Of a stretch of DNA of 24,832 nt, positions 16,826-24,832 are shown piece by piece. Where the stretch lies: assembly GCA_937891245.1 (NCBI GenBank), contig CALAGB010000121.1, positions 1-24,832 on the forward strand, read 5' to 3'. Below the pieces are notes generated by a model. It saw only the letters and a list, made by a program, of their open reading frames with translations. It was not told where the DNA came from and made no database searches. The stretch comes from an uncultured Thermomicrobiales bacterium (lineage in GTDB: Bacteria; Chloroflexota; Chloroflexia; Thermomicrobiales; Thermomicrobiaceae). How positions within the stretch are numbered: position 1 is the first letter of the stretch; each line of letters opens with the position of its first letter. A program made the position numbers and the translations under genes.

Positions 16826-19800
16826 GGGCCTGCACCACGATCCACTCGCTGACATCGAACTCATCCGCCAAAACCTAAAGGATCGCTACGGCGCTGGTTT
16901 TCCCATCCTGAAGGAACTCATTCAAAACGCAGATGATGCAGGCAGCACATTAGCAGGATTCATCTGGTCTCCTGGAATTCCCGATGCTCAGCACCAACTT
17001 CTGAGGGGCCCGGGCCTCGTCGCTTTCAACAACGGTCGATTCAGTGATCCGGACCGTGACGCGATCCGGATGATGGGGTTGAGCGACAAGCTCGGCCAGC
17101 ACGCAACGATCGGCAAGTTTGGCCTTGGACTGAAGAGTGTCTTCCACTGGTGCGAGGCCTTCTTTTACTTTGCGAGTGATCAATCTGGAGGTCAGATAGA
17201 AGGGGACATTCTCAATCCGTGGTCGAGCGACACGGATACCACATCATTCCACAAGGATTGGGATGAACTGAAGCAAGCAGATGTGGATGCGGCGGCGGCG
17301 CAGCTTCGCCACGACACACATCAACAATCTTGGTTCTGTTTATGGATTCCGCTGAGAAAAGTAGATCATTGCCGTGGACTAGCCCCGATCGAACGTACTT
17401 TCCCGGGGGACTCAAAGGACGTTCTTAACGAGCTTACGTCGCGAGATACCCCACGCCGGCTGGCGGACACGCTGCCGCTTCTCACGAATTTGCGGACGAT
17501 TCAGATTGTGGTGTTGGCGGATGATGGGAATCCAGACCAGGCAACTGAAATCGAACTGATTGACGGGTCTGTTCGACGGCAGTACAGCCGTTCAAGTGAC
17601 GTCCCCCAAACGTCAGTATCACTATCCGGAGAGATCAGGATTCGAGAAGCAGGCCGAGTCACGCAACTTGTTTTCAAGGGCAACGAAGTACTGGCAACTA
17701 ACCAAGCTCTTGAAGCAATGAAGCGGTCCAGCTCATGGCCGCAGAGCGTTCGAGTGGATCGACAAACTGGTGCGCAGATCACCGTTCCGGAGAAAGCGGA
17801 CGTACACGCAGCCGTGGTCTTGATCTCTCACCCTGCAACAGGGATTGGCAAGCTTGAAATCGCTTGGGCCACGTTCCTCCCATTAGGTGAATCAATAGCT
17901 GAAATCGCTTGTCCAGGTGGTGTTGACTACATGCTTATCCTTCACGGAGATTTCTTCGTTGATCCGGGACGGCAGAGGCCCGACTTTGGATCGGACCTTG
18001 ATCCAAACATGTCGAGTGACGGATCGTCACTCCGATGCCGCTGGAATCACACTCTCACGGAAGCTGTGGTCATCCCTCAAATACTTCCAATGCTTAGAGC
18101 CGTTTCCGAAAACGGCACTTCAAATTCAACGATTAAAAGCCTTACTCAAGCAGTCAGAGATGTGTTCTTCCGTGCGGGAGAGCTGTCACGATGGCAACGC
18201 GCATTGGTTCGAGATCATCAATGGGCATATTGCCTGTCAGCAACTGGTGGATCGTGGCGATTGCTTGACGTGTCGACTCCGCTTGTGGGTGTTCCTGTAT
18301 CTCCACGTGGTCCAGAACAGATTGACCAAACTCTTCCTGCGTTGCGACGTGCGGTCGAAAGCCTCGCGATAACATTCGCGGATTGGCCGAGAATTACGTC
18401 ATCGCCACAACTCGCGGACTGGCCAGTCAATTCGCTGATTGACGTTCTTACCACGGATGCCCGGGTCGTATTCAGTCGTACTGATTCGCTGGAATATCTC
18501 GTTGAATTCTTGGGTCAGGTGGGGAGCCCAGCAAAAGACGACCGCGTGCAGCGAAAACTCCTGTCCCTCGCGCGAACGGCGCTACAGAGCGACGAGACTG
18601 AAGAATTGTCAAAGCACAAGAGCCTAGTTACTCGTTTTCTTAGTTTCATTTCGCCCGAGCGACTTCTGCCTCTAGACGTCAGCGGATCCCCCGGCTCTCA
18701 GGCTTTGTATCAGTCGATTCTTCGAGTTCCATTGCAGGTACTTCCGATTCCGCATCAGTTCGCTCCGATGAGTCCGAGGAAGGGCTGGGAAGTTGGGGTT
18801 GATGATGCTGTATCAATTCTTCAGGTACTGTCATCCAAAACACGAGAGGCAGAGTCAAAAGAACAACTCAGAGTCATCAGTCTAATGGCTGTTCAGATTC
18901 TTTCACAGTGTGACGTGCCTTCACATGAAATCCTAGAGCAATGCCGAGATTCGAAGCTATTTCATGTTCACGATTGCGGAACGAATCGTGACACACTAAT
19001 CTCCTGGCAGGAACTCCGCGAAGCCAAGGATGAAGGTCGGCTCTTCGTCGACAGTGAAACCAGTTCACGATCCTGGATCGATGCGTTGCAGCAGGCGATC
19101 AACGATACAAGCATTTTCCTCGTCAAGTCTGATATCGCGGGTGTTGTGTTTAACGATTTGAGCGTGACAAGCTGCACTCCAGCATCCGCCGCAGACCTGA
19201 TCTTGCGGACTCGATCACTCGCGTTTCCGGAGCAGCGAGCCCAGCTTCTTGGGAAATTTCTCGCCACTCTCCAAGCGGACTATTCTGACTTAATTCTCCG
19301 CGCAATTCGGTATCTACTGCATGCTCAACCAGACCACATCGAGAATCTGTCTGTGCCCCTGTTTCAGGATCGCGCAACCAAGTCATCCGTCTGGTTCTAC
19401 CTAGTTGATCAAGCCCTCCAACTAAAAAGGGAACAATGGAGGCTTATCCCGACTTGCCTCAGTTCGCGCATCGCCGCGGTACATAGCAATGAACTAGTTC
19501 TGCGAGATATTGATGCCTACTCCGTGAGCAATCTACTTTCTGAAGTGGGGCCAGAGCGCATCGATTGCACCGAACTGACATCGGAGGAACGAGATTTTGT
19601 CATTCGCGAGATGGATGACGAACGGGTGCTTCGACGACTGGTGATTCACGTCGACCGGAATGGCCAACTGCGCGCAATTGAGCCATCTTCGCTACCGGTG
19701 TATCTGGAGGGCGACGACCGCGTTGATCCGGTCTTTGTAGACCTGGTAACGATCCTGGCTCGCAGCAAATCGCCAAATGTGCTGGCCAAACAGCGACGGC

Positions 19801-22800
19801 TGTTAGATGTATGGTCCGCGCGCTCCGCCGTCCAAGTCGCGCTCAGTCAGCCCGAGCCTTCACGCCTTGCCCCGCAGATATTGGACGCGCTTAGCCGATT
19901 GGGAGGAGTAAATGAGCTGAGAGGGGAGATCCGCGTTAGACTCGGATCGTCTCCCTGGCTACTGTCGAGCGATCAGGGGGCTTTGGCTCCGACCGACGTA
20001 TTGCATATCGACGGCATGGACGATGAGATTGGGATGTTGACCGCGGCGTCTGATGGGACATTCTTCTCGGTTGAGAACCTAGTCTCCGAGATCAGATCCC
20101 ACCGAGCATTCCGTTACATAACTTCTGAGATGACGCCTAAATCACACGAAGTGCTGACGATGCTTGGTGACATCGCCCAGGATTTCCCGGAGGCTCATGG
20201 ATTTCGCATTGGCTCCATCAGGCTTACTCCCGACAATCTCGAATCGTTTCTGATCGCATTCAGCGGAGCTCCTCCGGAACTGATTCCGGGGCACTCACTC
20301 ATCCATAAGGCAGTGAGACTCGTCGGAACAGCGGACTGCGCCCAACATCTCGTCCCGGGTCTTTGTGTTGCCATTTCGGTAAGTCGTCTTGAAAGCGTCC
20401 TGGAGTTCCTCTCCGGAGAGTATGAGCGGGGATCGCATCGAGACCGACAAGCACGTCGCCAAATTTATGATCTGTATCTTGAGTCCCTTGCTCGCAATCG
20501 CTCCATTGACTTGATCAAGCAGTTGCGCTTACTGAACAAGCGGCAGGAATGGCGTAGCGTTCAAGTTCTCTGTCATCCCGACACCACCGGAATCGCCGAT
20601 GAATTCTTAGTTGACCCAAACCAATTCAAGATCATCGAGCCAGCGCTGCCTGACCAACAGGGAGTGGCTGTGACTCATGAATCACACGCCGTGGAGGATT
20701 CGTTGACGGCGCAGGACTATGATGGATCGGCGAAGCGTCTGAGAGACTATTTTCGTCGGTGGGAGGGACGATGTCCGCGATCAGTCGTTGCGGGATTTCT
20801 TGGAGTGCTTGGAGACGGTCCATTCCGCGAACTCGCGCAAGAGTATTTCGACACCTCAGATCAACTGGACTTTTTCCGAAGTCGCTTGAAGTGGAGAGTC
20901 GTACCCGGGGCAACGGGATCTGGCGCTTGGGGACTGGCAACGAGTTCGAATCACGCTATGCGGAACCACTTTGTTGTTATCGAAATTGTCGATCCGCGCG
21001 TTGAAGATGGCGTTGAAATTGAGAATCTACTTGGCGACCCTATAGTCGTTCCCCCCAGTCATGAAATTGAATCACTTCTGATCGGGCGTGTTCGGGGCCC
21101 GCTAATCAGCACCTCGATGGAAAAACCACGCAGAAGTTACCTCAAACTTCGCGAGATAGATCTGAATGCTCATAGCGAGCGTGAGCTTTCTGCTCTTCTG
21201 CAGGAGACTACTCGTAGATTTCTCATGGAGGCCTACCGCCAAAGAGAGACCAATCTCGATGATATCTGGGTAAGTCTCTATAACGAGGAACAGAAGGACA
21301 TTCGAATTACTCAGAATCGAGTCGTGTCAGCGCTTCTCCAAACAACTCGATACCTCTCCCTACACCATGAAGCCCCGATCGCGGAACCCCTGAGAACCTG
21401 GGACCAAGCTGATCGTCTGCTGGCAGAACTCCAAGATTCTCACGGTTCTGACGAATCTAGATTACGCGCCAGGGCTGAGGACTATATTCAGCGTGCGAGG
21501 GACCAACTCCGAAAGGAGATCACTGAGAATGAACAGGTGCAACATCTCTTCTTGAATGCCGTGCGAAAACGTCTGGAACGAAACTACCAGTATCGACCCG
21601 ATTCAATTGTGTTCGAGCTGTTTCAGAACGCCGACGATTCCGTCGTAGAGCTCGAAACAATGCTGCAAGGAGACCCTCTACCGCCGGCCGCGAATCGGTT
21701 CGTGCTGAGTGTCGGCGATGGAAAAGTCAACGTTGCCCATTGGGGACGCCAAATAAACCAGTTTCGGCGAGGCGACTTTGATGGGCGAGCGAATGGCTAC
21801 GACGCCGATCTTGAGAAGATGTTGATGCTCAATGCGTCAGACAAAGGCGCGTCAGATCACCTACCGACTGTCACTGGCCGGTATGGGCTCGGATTCAAGA
21901 GCGTCTTCCTGTTTGCTGAGCGCGTGCAAGTACTCAGCGGGCGGCTGGCATTCGAAGTAGTCGGCGCAATGTATCCAAAACAACTTGAATCGAACAGCCG
22001 GTCGGCTCTCGAGCACCGACTGCAATCTTTCGCACCTCAACAGTCTGGCGGCACGATTATTCACTTGCCTGCGAGTGGCACCGTCTCAGCGAACCAGGTT
22101 GTCTCAAGGTTCACTCAACTCGCGCAGCTGCTCGTGGTCTTTTCGAGTCGAATCAAATACTGCCAGATTGAAGCCGCGGACGGACTTGCGACGTCAGTGG
22201 TGTGGAAAGAACGTCCAGTTGACGGTGTCGACAGCGTAGCCATCGGTCAACACTCGTTGGCCGATAACCTCAGCCCGGGGTTTCAGAAAGCGGTTATCGT
22301 CCGAACCACGTCTGGGGCATTGCTGTTAGGGCTCGGTTCACATGGATTTCGCCCATTCAGTTCTGACGTCCCCACCATTTGGGTCACCGCTCCAACGAAC
22401 GTCAACGAGGACCTCGGCTTCCTCCTCAATGCACACTTTGATCTTGACATCGGTAGGGCACAACTCGCCGCGGATTCGTATTCCAATCGGGTGCTAGCGA
22501 CGAAGCTTGGTCACGAACTCGCAATCGGCTTGCGATCATTGGCACGGCTGTCGGCGTCGAACTGGGAAAGGTTCGTTACCGGGCTTGACTTGGCAGTCGA
22601 CGCCGACCCGTACACGTTCTGGAGCTCTCTTTGGGCGTTGCTCGCAGATCGAGTGGGATCGAAGCGGGCTCAATCAGTAGCAGTGCAAGTCGTGAACGAC
22701 GTGCTTTGGGGGCAGCCTAATACAGGAATGCGTGCGCTCATAGAGCATCACGACGTGATACCAACTGGACTGACCGGCAGGTACCGCGCTCTTACACGCC

Positions 22801-24476
22801 TCGAGAGAATCACATTTCAGGTCAGTGGACATCTTGCGGGCGACCATGAGCTGTTTGAGAAGGTGTCGACTTGGGATGGATTTGCCGCGAGAGTTTCAAG
22901 CGAATCGATCGTCTCAAGTGCGACGGCACGCACGCTGAACACGTTGATTCGCGGTTCATTGAATACGCAGTCCTTGCGTCTCATTGATGCAGTGAGCTGG
23001 GAACTCAATGACTCCGATAGCGTAAACGCAGAACTTGCGACACGACTCGGTGAAGTTATCAACAAGAAGCTCATGGAACAACTTAAGTCTGGTGTTGGGG
23101 GGCAGGGAGAGGAGCACACCGATCTGGAGCGACTGCTAACGGGGCTACGTTTCAGGTCGTCGGCCGGAACATATCGACCTCCGGCGGAAATCGTTGTTGA
23201 CAGCACCGGCGTTGAAGTTGAGGAACGTCTCCGCGCCAGGTTCGCACCGGCTGATCAGCTACTGTCGGATGACTACGATGGTGCCGCCCTGGAATTCTTT
23301 CTTATTTGCCGAAGACGGATGCAAGTAAACAGCCGCGATCTCGCCACTTGGATGCGCCGACGGCTTGACACCGAGCGCCAAGCTGCGGCTCTAAAATACC
23401 TTGCCAAGGGTCAGTTGAGTCGGGAGGTCGCTCAGCACCTTCGAGGAAACATGTACGGCACGTGGTTGGAAAACGTTCAGTCGGTAGATGCAATGGCGGC
23501 GCTGGACTCTTGGGACCGCAATATCGTTCTGGCGTTGTTAAGTCAGCAGACACCTGCAGAATCCAATCCCGTTCAGGCAGCCATCTATCAGAGCTCAATG
23601 ATTGATCCGACGCGAGTACTCGAAAATATCCACAACTGGTGGGAGGTTGACGGGCCCGACCAACTCCGGCGCTACATCTCTAAGGTTTTTCCAAATCGGT
23701 TAGAGTTTAGAATTCCTGGTGACTGGGACGGAAGTCGGAGGGACAGCTTTGTTCGAAAAGAGTGGCTGAAGCTCTTCCTCCTCGGCGCAACGTTCACAAT
23801 CGGGTTGCGGCGCGAACAGCATCGCGAATTCGTCGAATGGGTCGATCGTCAGGGATGGCTTGAGAGATTCTCCCAGCCGCGAATGCTGCAGCGAGATCCG
23901 GACCTGGCGACGAATCTGATACGAGACTATCTCGATTCAGGATTGGATCGCCTCGATTATTACCACTGGGTTCGCGGGCTATTCATCCCGTTGTTTCAGT
24001 TCTCGGTGTGGCTCGACGAATACGTCGAAAACTTCCTTCGTATCGAGCGGCACCGCGGACCCTTCAATCTCAATAACTTGCTGTCTCCAAACGCCAACCC
24101 GCAGCTCAGCGGGTCCGGCGTGACTGCACCACCATTGCGTTCAACGCTTGGCATCGGAGCGTCGTTCATTCTTCGAGAACTGGTGAGGGGCGGACACCTG
24201 AAAAACGACAGCATCTTCCCGCACTGCTACGTTCCGTCCCAGAGTGTGCGGCAGTTCTTTCTAGGAATCAACGGCCCGAACTTGGAGAGTGAGCGTCCGA
24301 GGCCCGAGATGTCTGCTGAGATTCACACATTTCTTGTTGAGCGGCTGGGTCCCGAACGGGCACTCTTCGGTGGCGCGTTTGACATCCCCTTTTATATTCT
24401 GGCGCAAGATTCGGAACTGCAGCAGCAGTTGCTCGGTCATTCGATCGACGCTCTTGAGGAAGATGACTTGCCGTGA
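16818..24476 (+). CDS. Giant protein with two sacsin/Hsp90-type (GHKL) ATPase modules, putative genome-defence component
   Basis: 2552 residues. The first Bergerat ATPase module spans about residues 10-200: LKELIQNADDAGST carries the Glu33...Asn37 N-box, GPGLVAFNNG the G1-like box, and IGKFGLGLKSVFHW (98-111) the ATP-lid glycines. LILHGDFFVDPGRQRPDF (about 375-390) resembles the end of the sacsin repeat. A second module starts near residue 1580: VFELFQNADDS has E1600 and N1604, and TGRYGLGFKSVF (from 1686) the glycine loop. FLLNAHFDLDIGRAQLA lies near 1870. The remaining parts, including a 1000-residue middle and a 650-residue tail, show no motif I can name. There is no signal peptide or membrane segment. 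The only in-frame start is ATG 16818; there is no ribosome site, but an upstream ORF overlaps it. The stop overlaps the helicase GTG. Lower G+C than the left half suggests transfer. The defence role is inferred from architecture and partner. Confidence 0.92.
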   Translation: MGKGLHHDPLADIELIRQNLKDRYGAGFPILKELIQNADDAGSTLAGFIWSPGIPDAQHQLLRGPGLVAFNNGRFSDPDRDAIRMMGLSDKLGQHATIGKFGLGLKSVFHWCEAFFYFASDQSGGQIEGDILNPWSSDTDTTSFHKDWDELKQADVDAAAAQLRHDTHQQSWFCLWIPLRKVDHCRGLAPIERTFPGDSKDVLNELTSRDTPRRLADTLPLLTNLRTIQIVVLADDGNPDQATEIELIDGSVRRQYSRSSDVPQTSVSLSGEIRIREAGRVTQLVFKGNEVLATNQALEAMKRSSSWPQSVRVDRQTGAQITVPEKADVHAAVVLISHPATGIGKLEIAWATFLPLGESIAEIACPGGVDYMLILHGDFFVDPGRQRPDFGSDLDPNMSSDGSSLRCRWNHTLTEAVVIPQILPMLRAVSENGTSNSTIKSLTQAVRDVFFRAGELSRWQRALVRDHQWAYCLSATGGSWRLLDVSTPLVGVPVSPRGPEQIDQTLPALRRAVESLAITFADWPRITSSPQLADWPVNSLIDVLTTDARVVFSRTDSLEYLVEFLGQVGSPAKDDRVQRKLLSLARTALQSDETEELSKHKSLVTRFLSFISPERLLPLDVSGSPGSQALYQSILRVPLQVLPIPHQFAPMSPRKGWEVGVDDAVSILQVLSSKTREAESKEQLRVISLMAVQILSQCDVPSHEILEQCRDSKLFHVHDCGTNRDTLISWQELREAKDEGRLFVDSETSSRSWIDALQQAINDTSIFLVKSDIAGVVFNDLSVTSCTPASAADLILRTRSLAFPEQRAQLLGKFLATLQADYSDLILRAIRYLLHAQPDHIENLSVPLFQDRATKSSVWFYLVDQALQLKREQWRLIPTCLSSRIAAVHSNELVLRDIDAYSVSNLLSEVGPERIDCTELTSEERDFVIREMDDERVLRRLVIHVDRNGQLRAIEPSSLPVYLEGDDRVDPVFVDLVTILARSKSPNVLAKQRRLLDVWSARSAVQVALSQPEPSRLAPQILDALSRLGGVNELRGEIRVRLGSSPWLLSSDQGALAPTDVLHIDGMDDEIGMLTAASDGTFFSVENLVSEIRSHRAFRYITSEMTPKSHEVLTMLGDIAQDFPEAHGFRIGSIRLTPDNLESFLIAFSGAPPELIPGHSLIHKAVRLVGTADCAQHLVPGLCVAISVSRLESVLEFLSGEYERGSHRDRQARRQIYDLYLESLARNRSIDLIKQLRLLNKRQEWRSVQVLCHPDTTGIADEFLVDPNQFKIIEPALPDQQGVAVTHESHAVEDSLTAQDYDGSAKRLRDYFRRWEGRCPRSVVAGFLGVLGDGPFRELAQEYFDTSDQLDFFRSRLKWRVVPGATGSGAWGLATSSNHAMRNHFVVIEIVDPRVEDGVEIENLLGDPIVVPPSHEIESLLIGRVRGPLISTSMEKPRRSYLKLREIDLNAHSERELSALLQETTRRFLMEAYRQRETNLDDIWVSLYNEEQKDIRITQNRVVSALLQTTRYLSLHHEAPIAEPLRTWDQADRLLAELQDSHGSDESRLRARAEDYIQRARDQLRKEITENEQVQHLFLNAVRKRLERNYQYRPDSIVFELFQNADDSVVELETMLQGDPLPPAANRFVLSVGDGKVNVAHWGRQINQFRRGDFDGRANGYDADLEKMLMLNASDKGASDHLPTVTGRYGLGFKSVFLFAERVQVLSGRLAFEVVGAMYPKQLESNSRSALEHRLQSFAPQQSGGTIIHLPASGTVSANQVVSRFTQLAQLLVVFSSRIKYCQIEAADGLATSVVWKERPVDGVDSVAIGQHSLADNLSPGFQKAVIVRTTSGALLLGLGSHGFRPFSSDVPTIWVTAPTNVNEDLGFLLNAHFDLDIGRAQLAADSYSNRVLATKLGHELAIGLRSLARLSASNWERFVTGLDLAVDADPYTFWSSLWALLADRVGSKRAQSVAVQVVNDVLWGQPNTGMRALIEHHDVIPTGLTGRYRALTRLERITFQVSGHLAGDHELFEKVSTWDGFAARVSSESIVSSATARTLNTLIRGSLNTQSLRLIDAVSWELNDSDSVNAELATRLGEVINKKLMEQLKSGVGGQGEEHTDLERLLTGLRFRSSAGTYRPPAEIVVDSTGVEVEERLRARFAPADQLLSDDYDGAALEFFLICRRRMQVNSRDLATWMRRRLDTERQAAALKYLAKGQLSREVAQHLRGNMYGTWLENVQSVDAMAALDSWDRNIVLALLSQQTPAESNPVQAAIYQSSMIDPTRVLENIHNWWEVDGPDQLRRYISKVFPNRLEFRIPGDWDGSRRDSFVRKEWLKLFLLGATFTIGLRREQHREFVEWVDRQGWLERFSQPRMLQRDPDLATNLIRDYLDSGLDRLDYYHWVRGLFIPLFQFSVWLDEYVENFLRIERHRGPFNLNNLLSPNANPQLSGSGVTAPPLRSTLGIGASFILRELVRGGHLKNDSIFPHCYVPSQSVRQFFLGINGPNLESERPRPEMSAEIHTFLVERLGPERALFGGAFDIPFYILAQDSELQQQLLGHSIDALEEDDLP

Positions 24477-24832
24477 GCGATGCCCAGTACGCAGCCGGAG
24501 ATTTGGTCCAGCACCCCCGATTTGGGGTCGGTACCGTTCGATTCGATGCAGGTACGACGGTCATCGTCAGATTTCTTGATGGTATTGAGGAGTGTGACAA
24601 AGCGTCGCTGACGCAGATTCAGACGCCGCTCCAATCCTTGGATCACGCGGAATGGCATAGCCCGTTGGAGGTCATCGCTCGCGTGCAAGCTGAGGCAATC
24701 CAATCCACGAATGATACGTGGGGCGTCTTTTCCCGATCGCGCATAGAACTTCTCCCACACCAGCTTTGGGTGTGTAAACGTGTGCTCGAGAAGTGGCCCA
24801 CTCACTGGTTGGTCGCTGATGATGTTGGCCTC
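24473..24832 (+). CDS. SNF2/RapA-type helicase, N-terminal part only (cut by window edge)
   Basis: The GTG at 24473 overlaps the giant gene's TGA (GTGA), and 120 codons are visible before the edge. Residues 8-45 (GDLVQHPRFGVGTVRF, then VRFLDGIEECDK) form a small beta-barrel of the CarD/Tudor or UvrD-tail type that touches nucleic acid or RNA polymerase. RIELLPHQLWVCKRVLEKWP is the Q-motif region of SNF2-family translocases, and the window ends within LVADDVGL, the start of the Walker A motif expected to continue GKT. This pattern matches RapA-like/DrmD-like SNF2 proteins. It probably works with the ATPase protein as a DNA translocase; any nuclease or further gene would be beyond the window. 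Confidence 0.85.
   Translation, partial: MSDAQYAAGDLVQHPRFGVGTVRFDAGTTVIVRFLDGIEECDKASLTQIQTPLQSLDHAEWHSPLEVIARVQAEAIQSTNDTWGVFSRSRIELLPHQLWVCKRVLEKWPTHWLVADDVGL

Overview
The window is a high-G+C bacterial segment with every convincing gene on the + strand. It has two different halves. The carbohydrate genes, the sulfite-oxidase-like/ferredoxin-reductase/DUF6510 trio and the DUF2267 protein would suit a Chloroflexota (Thermomicrobia-like) or actinobacterial genome. This taxonomic call is an inference from gene content only.

Region 1 (1-12905) is a densely packed cell-surface glycan cluster. It holds a GT39-type membrane glycosyltransferase cut by the left edge, a PAPS-dependent sulfotransferase, a GT2-methyltransferase fusion, a GT14 (Core-2/I-branching type) enzyme, two further GT2 paralogues, a stand-alone methyltransferase, a second GT39-like membrane protein, a CE4 polysaccharide deacetylase, a GT4 enzyme and a fourth, unrelated GT2. 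Many start codons overlap or abut the previous stop (2371, 4007, 6709, 10583), so this reads as one or two operons. The genes probably build and decorate (sulfate, methyl, deacetylated amino sugar, branches) a secreted polysaccharide or glycoprotein glycan. No flippase, polymerase or priming transferase is visible inside the window.

Region 2 (13208-14843) is a compact redox operon: a sulfite-oxidase-like molybdopterin protein, an FAD/NAD(P) reductase and a two-CxxC DUF6510 protein. A short SAM methyltransferase and a DUF2267 protein follow (to 15821).

Region 3 (15822-16817) is about 1 kb without a convincing gene. It holds small hairpins, a short direct repeat and mini-ORFs, and it looks like a junction between chromosomal and accessory DNA.

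Region 4 (16818-24832) carries a giant 2552-residue protein with two separate sacsin/Hsp90-type (Bergerat, GHKL) ATPase modules. Its stop overlaps the GTG start of a SNF2/RapA-type helicase that runs off the right edge. Base composition is visibly lower in G+C than in Region 1. The pair has the look of a mobile genome-defence module. I do not recognise it as a named system, and it is the most interesting item here.
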